From: Flagellimonas amoyensis
Lineage (GTDB): Bacteria > Bacteroidota > Bacteroidia > Flavobacteriales > Flavobacteriaceae
Direction of reading: 5' to 3'
Length of the DNA: 64,000 nucleotides
Assembly (NCBI RefSeq): GCF_003058265.1
Contig: NZ_QBUK01000011.1
Location: 1-64,000, forward strand
The first letter of the stretch is position 1. Every line of letters starts with the position of its first letter. Both the position numbers and the translations under genes were made by a program. Below are positions 26,717-34,849 of this stretch, piece by piece. A model generated the notes under the pieces. The model had not been told where the DNA came from, did not search any database, and worked only from the letters and a program-made list of their open reading frames with translations.

Positions 26717-27643
26717 CTATTTTTTTAAATACTCTTGTTCATAATATGCAATGGTCTCTGCCAAAGCACTGTCCAAATCATACTTTGGAACATATCCCAA
26801 AGACCTGAATTTGGTCACATCCGATTGTGAATGCTTAACATCCCCTGCCCTTTCGGGTTTAAAAATGATCTGCGATTTTGAGCCTGTCAACGAAACAATT
26901 TTGGTGGCCAACTCCAAGATACTTGTACTGTGCCCCAAGGCAACATTGTAGACTTGGTCTCCCTTTTCCAATGCGAACAGATTGGCAGAAACCACGTCTT
27001 TGACATAAACAAAGTCCCTAGTCTGTTCCCCATCACCATAAATGGTCAAGGGTTCGTTCAAAAGTGCTTTCTGGATAAAGATGGGAACAGCCGCGGCATA
27101 AGTGGACTTGGGGTTTTGTCTGGGGCCAAAAACGTTGAAATAACGCAAAGAGGCCGTGGGGACATTCCATTGGTCGGCATACATCCGTAGATAAAACTCC
27201 CCATCCAACTTGGTCACCGCATAGGGCGTCATGGGTTCTGGAAGCATGTTCTCCACCTTTGGCAATGTAGGGTTGTTGCCATAAATGGCCGCCGAACTGG
27301 AAAGGATCACTTTGCACCCTGGGGTCTCTTTAGCAGCATCCAACACATTCAAAGTTCCTTGCACATTGATCTGCAGACATTCCTCCATCAACTGTAACGA
27401 CTCCGGTACACTGACCAATGCCGCAAGGTGGAAGATTCCTTTGGCCTCCTTGGCCAAGGATGTTATCGCCTGCTGGTTACGAATGTCTTCTTCCACAAAA
27501 TCAACATCCAAATGTGCAATGTTTTTTTGAAAACCTGTTCTCAGGCTATCTACCACCACAACCTTATGTCCCTGTGCGCACAGAGCTTCTGCTATGTGGC
27601 TCCCTATAAAACCAGCCCCTCCGGTAATGATGTATTTATCCAT
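26717..27643 (-). CDS. NAD-dependent nucleotide-sugar epimerase (GalE/WbpP-like extended SDR)
   Basis: This extended short-chain dehydrogenase (308 aa) has the NAD motif GGAGFIG at residues 8-14, the catalytic Tyr141 and Lys145 in YAVTK, and the Ser-rich SSSAAIYG strand. RYFNVFGPRQNP and GDGEQTRDFVYVKDVV are typical of UDP-hexose and UDP-HexNAc 4-epimerases. It would interconvert UDP-GalNAc and UDP-GlcNAc, or UDP-Gal and UDP-Glc. Its start lies 8 bases inside the preceding nucleotidyltransferase gene, so the two are translationally coupled. Together with kinase and nucleotidyltransferase it completes a Leloir-like set. Which sugar it prefers cannot be told from the visible residues. Confidence 0.87.
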   Translation of the reverse strand: MDKYIITGGAGFIGSHIAEALCAQGHKVVVVDSLRTGFQKNIAHLDVDFVEEDIRNQQAITSLAKEAKGIFHLAALVSVPESLQLMEECLQINVQGTLNVLDAAKETPGCKVILSSSAAIYGNNPTLPKVENMLPEPMTPYAVTKLDGEFYLRMYADQWNVPTASLRYFNVFGPRQNPKSTYAAAVPIFIQKALLNEPLTIYGDGEQTRDFVYVKDVVSANLFALEKGDQVYNVALGHSTSILELATKIVSLTGSKSQIIFKPERAGDVKHSQSDVTKFRSLGYVPKYDLDSALAETIAYYEQEYLKK

Positions 27644-28535
27644 GCTTCAGGCTTTCTTCCCAATCCAAGATGGGATAGTGTTTTTCGAGGTAATTTTTCA
27701 CATCGATGATGTCTTCTTTGGCCGTAAGGTCCGGAACATGTTCCGACATTGGGATGCCTATGGCTGTTTCCGGATACTCTCCCAACATGTTCAGAAGGGC
27801 CGTGGGCAGTTCTTTTTCATTCCGTTGTGGATGGACCGGACAGTTTTTCAAATATGGGGCCATTTTTACCCCATCAAAAGTAAAGGCGTTCATACTTACC
27901 CGTAACTTACCCATGGCATCCTTGTAGGCATCTATTTGGTCAGCTTCGGGTTTTTCCATAATATCCATCAGATATCCCTTTTCATTGAGCTTTACCAGTG
28001 CAAAACGGGAAATCCGTTCTTCCGGAAATTCCATGGCATCCCGATCATATGCGATAAAGGCATTGGGTTCTTCGGTATTTCGCAAAGCCTTGAATGCTTC
28101 CACCGAGTAGAGGTTATCGCTGTTGCAAACGGAATATCTTCTGGTGTTCAGTTCCGGGAACTGTTCTGTGGTTTGATAGAGGGCATCTGCCGTACCAAAT
28201 GGCTTTACCCTGTCCTTTGGGACATATTGGGTAGCAAAGTAAATTTCCATTCCGTGGAACATTCCCCCGCTTTTACCGGAACCATAGAATTCCCTAAAAA
28301 GTTGTCCATTTTCTCCAATGACGATATAAATTTTGGTGTAGCCCGCCTTTTTCGCATTATAGAGCACATAATCCAGTAAGGGACGGCCTTGCTGCCCTAC
28401 CCCTATCAATCCTTTGCTACGCTCGTTTGCCTGTTTGATATCCTCTGCGCTCAACCCTTCTTGTTGGGCAGCTTCCTTTTTCATCCTTGAGGATGCGCCA
28501 CCGGCCAGAATCACTAAACTTGAAATTGGGTCCAT
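27636..28535 (-). CDS. Sugar-1-phosphate nucleotidyltransferase-like protein
   Basis: The protein (299 aa) has the GT-A-like nucleotidyltransferase fold, with the start SSLVILAGGASSRMKK. The glycine-rich loop reads GGASSRM rather than the common GxGxRL. After an insert of about 25 charged residues come GRPLLDYVLYNAKKAGYTKIYIVIG and SVCNSDNLYS, which occupies the metal-site position; IMEKPE follows further on. It should activate a sugar-1-phosphate with a nucleoside triphosphate, or run in reverse. It is 3 bases downstream of the kinase gene and overlaps the epimerase start, placing it between phosphorylation and epimerisation. It could be specific for HexNAc-1-P; this is inference from the operon. 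Confidence 0.8.
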   Translation of the reverse strand: MDPISSLVILAGGASSRMKKEAAQQEGLSAEDIKQANERSKGLIGVGQQGRPLLDYVLYNAKKAGYTKIYIVIGENGQLFREFYGSGKSGGMFHGMEIYFATQYVPKDRVKPFGTADALYQTTEQFPELNTRRYSVCNSDNLYSVEAFKALRNTEEPNAFIAYDRDAMEFPEERISRFALVKLNEKGYLMDIMEKPEADQIDAYKDAMGKLRVSMNAFTFDGVKMAPYLKNCPVHPQRNEKELPTALLNMLGEYPETAIGIPMSEHVPDLTAKEDIIDVKNYLEKHYPILDWEESLKHG

Positions 28536-28537
28536 TT

Positions 28538-29659
28538 TTATTTTTTTGATTTGATTATACTAGCTCCAGGGTCCACATTCACGGCATAGGCATCTTTGGC
28601 ACCTGCCTTTTTCAAAGCGGCTATCACCTTTTCCTGTTCTTCCTCCCGGGCCAAGACCACAATACTTCCTCCCCTGCCCGAACCAACGATCTTGGCGCCA
28701 AGAGCTCCCGCATCCAAGGCTCCTTCCACCATCTCATCAATGAGCGGAAGGGTGATATGCAGGTAATCCCTGAGTACCATGTGGTGTTCGTTCATCAAAC
28801 TTCCGATCTTTTCAAAATCCAATGTAGGTTTTCGGAATTCCAGCAACGCACGCTGTGTCACATCATGGTTCAAAACAGCTGCCTCGAAATAGATTTTTAG
28901 GTCCTCGGGGACAAGTTCCATATAGGTTGAAAAAGTTTCCCTTGAAGCTTGTTTTATATCAAACCCCGGTATGCTTTCCCCTACCTTGTTGATGGCCAAT
29001 TGGGCCTTCTGCCGAAGCTCTCCCAATACACCGGTAGTTTCTTTGGGGATTCCCGATTCGGCCACAATAAGTCCGGGTAGTTTCTTGTGAAATACCTCAT
29101 AGGAAAGATCTTCACCTGTTTCGAGGTAAATAATGTTTCCAAGGCCAATACTGTACTGATCCATTTTACCGCCGGGAAATCCATGATATTTGACTTCCGC
29201 TTCATATGCTATCCTTGAAATGAACTCATTGGTAATGGGCTCATCACACCCAAATGCTGTGACCAAGAACTGTATCCAGGACATAATAACGGCACTTGAA
29301 CTTGAGGTACCCGCGTTGATGGCTATATTTCCCGAAAGGGTAATGTCATAACCTTGATCGGGCACACAGCCATGTGTTTCCAAAACCCGGAGTGCGGCCA
29401 TAAAATAGTCACCCTTTTCGGCAGGTCTGCCAACTGACCGCAAATCTATGGTCCTCTGTTCGCCAATATCCGGTTTATCAATAAAAAGTACATTCCTTGT
29501 ATTTTTCTTGGCCCATAGGCTAATATGCCTGTCAATTGCACAGGCGATAACGGGCAGTCCCAAGTAATCTTGGTGGTCTCCGAACAAACAGGTCCGACCT
29601 GGGGACTGGACAATGATATCATGCAGGTCCAAATCAGTATATAACAAATTGTTTATCAC
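28538..29659 (-). CDS. GHMP-family sugar kinase, galactokinase / N-acetylgalactosamine kinase-like
   Basis: The protein (373 aa) shows the three GHMP motifs: SPGRTCLFGDHQDYLG at residues 19-34, where galactokinases have GRVNLIGEHTDY; GTSSSSA at 117-123 for ATP; and GAKIVGSGRGGSIVVL near 320-335. FPGGKMDQYS corresponds to the galactokinase block with the catalytic Asp. It would phosphorylate galactose, GalNAc or a related sugar at O1. It is first gene of a five-gene minus-strand operon and divergent from lacI. The LacI-type operator pair at 29731-29767 lies 72-108 bases upstream of its ATG, so it is likely induced with the second PUL. Because the PUL encodes a GH109 enzyme, GalNAc is the favoured substrate. 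Confidence 0.85.
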   Translation of the reverse strand: MINNLLYTDLDLHDIIVQSPGRTCLFGDHQDYLGLPVIACAIDRHISLWAKKNTRNVLFIDKPDIGEQRTIDLRSVGRPAEKGDYFMAALRVLETHGCVPDQGYDITLSGNIAINAGTSSSSAVIMSWIQFLVTAFGCDEPITNEFISRIAYEAEVKYHGFPGGKMDQYSIGLGNIIYLETGEDLSYEVFHKKLPGLIVAESGIPKETTGVLGELRQKAQLAINKVGESIPGFDIKQASRETFSTYMELVPEDLKIYFEAAVLNHDVTQRALLEFRKPTLDFEKIGSLMNEHHMVLRDYLHITLPLIDEMVEGALDAGALGAKIVGSGRGGSIVVLAREEEQEKVIAALKKAGAKDAYAVNVDPGASIIKSKK

Positions 29660-29730
29660 TTACTTATATTTTACAATCAACTTATTAAAGCTAAGGTTCA
29701 GCCTTGATTTTGGTGCAATATATAAAAAAA

Positions 29731-29767
29731 TGTGTACGTACACACTAATTTAGTGTTATCGTTCACA
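29731..29767. promoter_or_regulatory. Twin LacI-type operators between the kinase operon and lacI
   Basis: The perfect palindrome TGTGTACGTACACA occupies 29731-29744 and a weaker copy TGTTATCGTTCACA occupies 29754-29767, 23 bp centre to centre. Both elements and the spacing match the pair at 13075-13111, with the order reversed. The site sits in the divergent region and can serve both the kinase operon (minus) and the regulator itself (plus). TATATTTG at 29790-29797 is a perfect -7 box for lacI but lies so close to the ATG at 29804 that the message would be nearly leaderless. Confidence 0.75.
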
Positions 29768-29803
29768 TGATTTAGTTTTTCATTTTAGATATATTTGTTG
29801 GAA

Positions 29804-30835
29804 ATGAAGAGAAAAATCACAATTAAGGACATCGCCAAAGTGGCCAATGTTTCCATAGGCACTGTGGACAGGGTGATACACAATAGGGGTAAAGTTTCGG
29901 AAAAAGCCCTTCAAAAAGTCAATGATGCCCTCAAAGAACTGGATTATAAAGCCAACCCTTTGGCCCGCTCCCTAAAAAACAATGTGGTGTATACCATTTC
30001 CATACTCATCCCCGATCCGCAAAAGGATTCGTATTGGCTTCCTTGCCAACAGGGCATCATGGAAATAATAACAGAGTATGAAGCTTTCGATGTTGATATT
30101 TCCGTCCACTATTTTGATCCTTCCGAGCCTGAATCATTCTCGCAAATTGGTGCCAGACTGATCGGTAAATCTCCGGATGCCGTATTGTTTGTTCCTCTTT
30201 TTGAGCGGGAAAGTGATGTCCTCTTACAGAAGTTGAACAAAAAGGACATCCTATCCGCAACTTTCAACAGTTTGCCCAGAAACCATGTTGACCAACACGT
30301 GGGGCAGGACCTTTACTTGAGTGGGAGGGTCGGTGCCAAGCTCATAAGTGATTTTCTACATCCTTCGACATCAAAAATAGGTGTCGTCCATATTGATGAA
30401 GCTTTCAACAATGCCATACATATGCAGCAAAAAGAAGAAGGTTTCAAATCTTTTTACGAGACCTATGCCACCAAGTATGACATATTTACCAAAACCATCA
30501 ATACGGATAATATCCATAGCACTCTATTGGATTTTATAGAGAGCCATGGTGTGAATGTCTTCTTTGTGACCACTTCAAAAACCTATGAAGTTGCCCGTAC
30601 TCTTGAACTATTGAACAAAAATGGGATTGTAGTGGGTTATGACCTACTTCAGGAGAACATTAAATACCTGACCGAAGGTAAAATCCAATTCCTGATCCAT
30701 CAAGCACCCCGAATGCAAGCTTCCTTGTCCCTTAAGAGTCTTGTGGAGAAATTATTGTTCAAAAAGGAGTATCCCAAAAAGCAATTTCTTCCCATTGAGA
30801 TCATCAATTCTGAAAACGTCAAAAGTTATCTCTGA
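29804..30835 (+). CDS. LacI-family transcriptional regulator of the GalNAc-type PUL
   Basis: The ATG at 29804 (MKRKITIKDIAKVANVSIGT) is preferred over an upstream TTG at 29795. The helix-turn-helix ITIKDIAKVANVSIGTVDRV is at residues 5-24, followed by the hinge helix NPLARSLKNN, then a periplasmic-binding-like effector domain (VVYTISILIPDP, PQKDSYWLPCQQGIMEII, IGKSPDAVLFVPLF). At 343 aa it is full length. The family usually represses until a sugar or sugar-phosphate binds, although some Bacteroidota members activate. The operator pair directly upstream and its copy before susC at 13318 predict autoregulation and control of both operons. The gene is convergent with the oxidoreductase gene ending at 30898. 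Confidence 0.92.
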   Translation: MKRKITIKDIAKVANVSIGTVDRVIHNRGKVSEKALQKVNDALKELDYKANPLARSLKNNVVYTISILIPDPQKDSYWLPCQQGIMEIITEYEAFDVDISVHYFDPSEPESFSQIGARLIGKSPDAVLFVPLFERESDVLLQKLNKKDILSATFNSLPRNHVDQHVGQDLYLSGRVGAKLISDFLHPSTSKIGVVHIDEAFNNAIHMQQKEEGFKSFYETYATKYDIFTKTINTDNIHSTLLDFIESHGVNVFFVTTSKTYEVARTLELLNKNGIVVGYDLLQENIKYLTEGKIQFLIHQAPRMQASLSLKSLVEKLLFKKEYPKKQFLPIEIINSENVKSYL

Positions 30836-30897
30836 CCAAAATAGGTCACGAATTTTCACCTTTTAAAGTCCAGCATCAGAAAAGGGCTATATCAAGA

Positions 30898-32094
30898 TCA
30901 ACCCAAGATTTCTTTGAAAAGGCTTTGGTCTGCCGCTACAATGGTATTGTTATACATGGCATCGAGGCCCATCTGTACGCAAAGGGCAGCCATAGCTCCT
31001 GTTTTGGCATTGGGGATAGGTAGCGTATTATCCACGATATTGTCCCTAAAATCGATCAATGCCTGTTTGCTGGGGTCTTCATGATCCAACAGAACAGGAA
31101 TGCCCCTTCCCTCGTCCCAGTTCAAGGTGGCCCCTGAAACCCCATCGATCTCACCCATTTCCTTTTGGTAACTGCCCTCGGGGTAGAACCAAGCCTTCAC
31201 ATAGTCCAGTACATAAGCGCCCTTGTCGCCCAACACCTTTATTTTGTAATCGCCCATGGCATTGCTGGTCAAGCAAGTAAATGTGGCCCTCACGCCTTGC
31301 GGATAACTGTAGATCAGGTGGATGTTGTCATAGGTTTCCCTACCGTCCTTCCAGTAGTCTATACCGCCCATGCCCATCACTTTTTCGGGCATGGAGCCCA
31401 ACACCCAATTGGCAAAATCCAACTGGTGCGAACAGAGTTCGGCCAAAAGGCCACCGGAAAACTCTTTATACATACGCCAATTGATCATCCGCTCCCATTT
31501 GGGGTCCGGAACGGACCTTCGCCAGTTTCCATTTCGGTTCCATTGGCATTCAAAGGCGGTTATTTTTCCTATTTTCCCTTTTTTGATCTCATCCACGATA
31601 TGGGTATACAATCGGGAACTATGGTATTGGTGACCTGTCTGAAATATCCTGTCCGAGGTATCCGCTGCTTGGACCAATTCCTTAATGCCCCCATAGCCCT
31701 TGGCCATGGTCTTTTCGCCATACGCATGTTTGCCAGCCTTTAGCGCATCGACCACAATCTGGGAATGCGTACTGAACGGCGTGGCCACCAAAACGGCATC
31801 CACATCCTTGTCGTCCAACAATTTCCGATAGTCCGAATAGCCCTTTGCTTTTCCATCCACCTTTGCCAATCCAGAACTGAGTCTGAAAGGAATAATATCA
31901 CTGCAGGCGACTACCCGCATGTTCGGGATTTGGTTGATAAAGGGAATCATTCCTCCGCCACGGTCCCCTGTGCCGATGACCCCTACATTGATGGTCTCGT
32001 TGGCATTCGGGGCTCCATATCCCAAAACGGTAGGGGCGTACAGGGCGGCCGATCCGGCCAAACTTCCTTTAACAATAAAATCACGTCGCTTCAT
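30898..32094 (-). CDS. Gfo/Idh/MocA-family oxidoreductase, Tat-exported
   Basis: This NAD(P)-dependent oxidoreductase-fold protein (398 aa) has a twin-arginine signal MKRRDFIVKGSLAGSAAL, so it works in the periplasm with a bound cofactor. The Rossmann motif GVIGTGDRGGGMI is at about residues 38-50 and the ribose-binding acid is in CSDI. At the position of the usual EKP catalytic-loop motif it has E127-K128-T129, an exchange of the cis-proline. The C-terminal sheet domain includes NRNGNWRRSVPDP and ELCSHQLDFANWVLG, with a possible catalytic His. It is the distal gene of the operon, 6 bases after the preceding stop. The partner gene set (another Gfo/Idh protein and a DUF1080 protein) suggests oxidation of a sugar ring; the substrate is unknown. 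Confidence 0.87.
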   Translation of the reverse strand: MKRRDFIVKGSLAGSAALYAPTVLGYGAPNANETINVGVIGTGDRGGGMIPFINQIPNMRVVACSDIIPFRLSSGLAKVDGKAKGYSDYRKLLDDKDVDAVLVATPFSTHSQIVVDALKAGKHAYGEKTMAKGYGGIKELVQAADTSDRIFQTGHQYHSSRLYTHIVDEIKKGKIGKITAFECQWNRNGNWRRSVPDPKWERMINWRMYKEFSGGLLAELCSHQLDFANWVLGSMPEKVMGMGGIDYWKDGRETYDNIHLIYSYPQGVRATFTCLTSNAMGDYKIKVLGDKGAYVLDYVKAWFYPEGSYQKEMGEIDGVSGATLNWDEGRGIPVLLDHEDPSKQALIDFRDNIVDNTLPIPNAKTGAMAALCVQMGLDAMYNNTIVAADQSLFKEILG

Positions 32095-32100
32095 GCTGTT

Positions 32101-33429
32101 TTAGAGTGTGGGTTCCCATCCATTTTCATACGCTCTTTTCCAACTTTCCATGGCTTTCTCACTGTTCAGCACCTTGCCTGTTTTGGAGTCTATGTTGAGG
32201 GTATGTCCTGCATCCTGAGCCATATTTCCCAAATGACAGAGCATGGTAGAAACACTGGCTTCATTGATGTCGGAATTCAAAGATATATCTTTTCGGATGG
32301 CATTGAAGAAATTGGCGACATGATCAATGTCCAAGCCTCCAATACCCTGGGTGTTCAACGTGGCACTGATAGAACCCTCTTTTTCTTCTTTGATCAGATT
32401 ACCGGCCAGATCATATAGTTTGTAAAAATTACGATCCAACTCGATCACTCCCTTACTACCATAAATGGTAGCTCCCCTACCTGGTCTTTGGGGTTTCATG
32501 ATGCCCCGGCTATGGGACGTCCAGGTGATGAATTTGTCATCGGCAAAGGTATAGGTGACCTGCTGGTTGTCCACAAATTCCCAGTCATCGTCATAGGTAT
32601 ATTTTCCGCCGAACGAAGTGACCGTTTCGGGCAGGTTCACCCCCAGTGCCCAGCGACAGATATCGATCTCGTGGGTCCCGTTGTTGTGGATTTCGCCAGT
32701 GCCCCAATTTCTGAACCAATGCCAGTTATAAGGGTGGATGTTGTCCCTGTAACCTTCGCGGGGTGCAGGGCCTTGCCAAAGTTCCCAATCCAGGGTCTGT
32801 GGCACAGCTATCGCCTTTCCTTTACCGATGGATTCCCTACTGTTCGAATAGTAGGCCTCTCCCTTGAACACCTCTCCGATCACTCCATTGCGTATATCAT
32901 CGACAGCCATCTTGGACGTCTTGGCAGACCGTTGCTGGTTGCCCATCTGTACCTTTTTGCCATATTTATTCTGTGCAGCCACAAGAAGTTCATTTTCATG
33001 GGGATTGTGACTACATGGTTTTTCCACATACACATGTTTTCCTGCCTGAAGGGCCAAGATGGCCATGGGGGCATGCCAATGCTCGGGCGTGGCAATAAAA
33101 ACCGCATCCACATCCTTGTCCTCCAACACCTTACGGAAGTCCTTTTCAACTTTGGGCACATAACCTATATGCTCTTTGCACCACGCATTGTGCGCTTCAA
33201 TGATGTTGTCGTCCACATCGCAGTTGTACAGGATCTTTGCATTGGGATCTTGATGGATGGCCAATACATGGGCCTTGGCCCTGCTCCTAACACCGATCAC
33301 GGCACAGTTGATATGGTCGTTGGCACCCAAAATTCGGGCATTGGCCCATGAAGGAAATGCCAATCCGCCCAAAGTGACGGCAGCGGTCCCTGTTGTTGTC
33401 TTTTTGATGAAATCGCGTCTTGTTCCCAT
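32101..33429 (-). CDS. Gfo/Idh/MocA-family oxidoreductase, Tat-exported
   Basis: The second exported oxidoreductase of the operon (442 aa) starts with the twin-arginine leader MGTRRDFIKKTTTGTAAVTL. It has the canonical V-E-K-P motif at residues 135-138 and a C-terminal domain with GTGEIHNNGTHEIDICRWALG, in which the HEIDICRW stretch carries the likely catalytic His/Asp. It would oxidise a glycoside or sugar in the periplasm, or act by transient oxidation. The start lies one base after the DUF1080 stop (TAATATG), so the two products are made together. The other end is 6 bases from the next oxidoreductase gene. It is paralogous to the neighbour, which lost the proline of EKP. Substrate unknown. 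Confidence 0.89.
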   Translation of the reverse strand: MGTRRDFIKKTTTGTAAVTLGGLAFPSWANARILGANDHINCAVIGVRSRAKAHVLAIHQDPNAKILYNCDVDDNIIEAHNAWCKEHIGYVPKVEKDFRKVLEDKDVDAVFIATPEHWHAPMAILALQAGKHVYVEKPCSHNPHENELLVAAQNKYGKKVQMGNQQRSAKTSKMAVDDIRNGVIGEVFKGEAYYSNSRESIGKGKAIAVPQTLDWELWQGPAPREGYRDNIHPYNWHWFRNWGTGEIHNNGTHEIDICRWALGVNLPETVTSFGGKYTYDDDWEFVDNQQVTYTFADDKFITWTSHSRGIMKPQRPGRGATIYGSKGVIELDRNFYKLYDLAGNLIKEEKEGSISATLNTQGIGGLDIDHVANFFNAIRKDISLNSDINEASVSTMLCHLGNMAQDAGHTLNIDSKTGKVLNSEKAMESWKRAYENGWEPTL

Positions 33430-33430
33430 A

Positions 33431-34834
33431 TTACTGTTCGTTGTTGATGGATTTAATTTTGATGTTCTTGAAACTTACCCTGTCCCCATGATCTTGTAAT
33501 AAAATTGGGCCTTGGGGAGCTTCGCCAAAATTGGGCCATACCACATACTTGCTTTCGGAGACCAATTTTTTGAAATCATCACTTCCCCGTTCGTATTCCA
33601 GGACTTTCATTCCGTTGAGCCAATGCTCCACATGGTTGTCCTTGGAAACGATATGGGCCGTGTTCCATTCCCCAATGGGGTTTGCAGGTTTGTTGGGGTC
33701 TGCCTTGATCAGATCATACAAAGAGGACAACGTACGGCTTCCTTCATGGTTGCCAAGTTTGGCATCGGGGTGTCTTTCGTCATCCAAAATCTGGTATTCC
33801 AGGCCAATGGACGATCCGGGGCCTTTGTTCAGATCGGTGTTCACATAATATTTGATACCGCTGTTGGCACCTTCGGTCAGTTTGAAATCGACCATAAGTT
33901 CAAAATCGGCATAAAGATCGATGGTGACAATGTCCCCTCCTGCTGCCGATTCCTCTCCACCCGAAGACAGAACGGTCAACACGCCATTCTCCATTTCCCA
34001 ACCTTTATCCGGAAAACTGTCCAAACGGGCACCTCTCCAACCTTTTGAGGTCTTACCGTCCCAAAGGAGTTTCCAACCATTCTTTGCCTCATCAATGGTG
34101 AGCTGGTTTTTGGTCACAACGGGAGCCAAAGGCATTTCCTTAGTGTACTTGGAAAGGCTATCGGTCAAGATCTTGATGTTTCGCCAAGCAATCTCGGTAC
34201 CTTCTTTCTGATCTTTACCAATGCTGTGCACTTGAAGGGCGATAAATCCACTTGGGGTCTTATCGTCTATCAAATGGGCTGCGGGCACCCCATTGATCCA
34301 AGTTTTAAGGGTATCCCCTATGGCTTCGATACGGTAATGGTTCCAATCGTTTTGCTTGAAAGCTTTCTGTGCCTCTGGATTGTTGTCCAAAGTGACGAGC
34401 CAACCCCTTCGGCCCTCATCGTAAATGCCTGCGCTCCAAGCTCTATCCGAAGGATCTATCTCAATTTGATAGCCATGCACCCTACCATTTTGGTAATGGG
34501 GAAAACTGTTGCTCCTGATCTGGATTCCCGAATTCATGGTGGAATCCACTTTATAGTCCAATTCCAAAATGAAGTCATCGTACATCTTGTCCGTGGTCAA
34601 AAAGGAATTGGGCGTGTCATGGACCGTAGTTCCAACGACCGCTGCTTCTTTTACCTCATAATGGGCGGTGCCGCCTTTTTGGGTCCAGCCCTCCAGCGCC
34701 GCTCCATCAAAAAGGTCCACCCACGGGGTATCATCCTTTGGGGATTCTTCACAGGCCCCTACCAAAAGAAGGCCCAGTGCCAAATACATTACTTTGTTCA
34801 TTCTATGTGCCATTTTAAAAAAAATTAATTTCAA
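33431..34834 (-). CDS. Lipoprotein with two tandem DUF1080 (3-keto-disaccharide hydrolase-like) domains
   Basis: The protein (467 aa) has a lipoprotein signal with the Cys in [10 protein letters not shown]. Two LamG-like DUF1080 domains follow. The first starts [20 protein letters not shown] and includes [11 protein letters not shown] and YQIEIDPSD. The second starts [17 protein letters not shown] and includes [23 protein letters not shown] and [14 protein letters not shown]1080 proteins include 3-keto-glycoside hydrolases that cleave glycosides after oxidation at C3 by Gfo/Idh enzymes. Co-transcription with two exported Gfo/Idh proteins fits exactly such a pair of steps at the cell envelope. 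It sits 15 bases after uxuA. Tandem domains suggest two related substrates or one catalytic and one binding unit. Confidence 0.85.
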   Translation of the reverse strand: MKLIFFKMAHRMNKVMYLALGLLLVGACEESPKDDTPWVDLFDGAALEGWTQKGGTAHYEVKEAAVVGTTVHDTPNSFLTTDKMYDDFILELDYKVDSTMNSGIQIRSNSFPHYQNGRVHGYQIEIDPSDRAWSAGIYDEGRRGWLVTLDNNPEAQKAFKQNDWNHYRIEAIGDTLKTWINGVPAAHLIDDKTPSGFIALQVHSIGKDQKEGTEIAWRNIKILTDSLSKYTKEMPLAPVVTKNQLTIDEAKNGWKLLWDGKTSKGWRGARLDSFPDKGWEMENGVLTVLSSGGEESAAGGDIVTIDLYADFELMVDFKLTEGANSGIKYYVNTDLNKGPGSSIGLEYQILDDERHPDAKLGNHEGSRTLSSLYDLIKADPNKPANPIGEWNTAHIVSKDNHVEHWLNGMKVLEYERGSDDFKKLVSESKYVVWPNFGEAPQGPILLQDHGDRVSFKNIKIKSINNEQ

Positions 34835-34849
34835 ATCAGTTCAGTACTA

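Noticed and set aside
29754..29804. TTG at 29795 as the start of the first lacI gene
   Set aside because: The ATG at 29804 gives the usual M-K-R-K-I-T-I-K-D-I-A start of LacI proteins; TTG adds three residues without support.
18070..33429. Treating all Gfo/Idh/MocA genes as GH109
   Set aside because: Only the protein at 18070-19422 carries the GH109 blocks (LLENVNYRRD, RPYSLGFRVQG, GHGGMDFFV); the other two show different C-terminal motifs.
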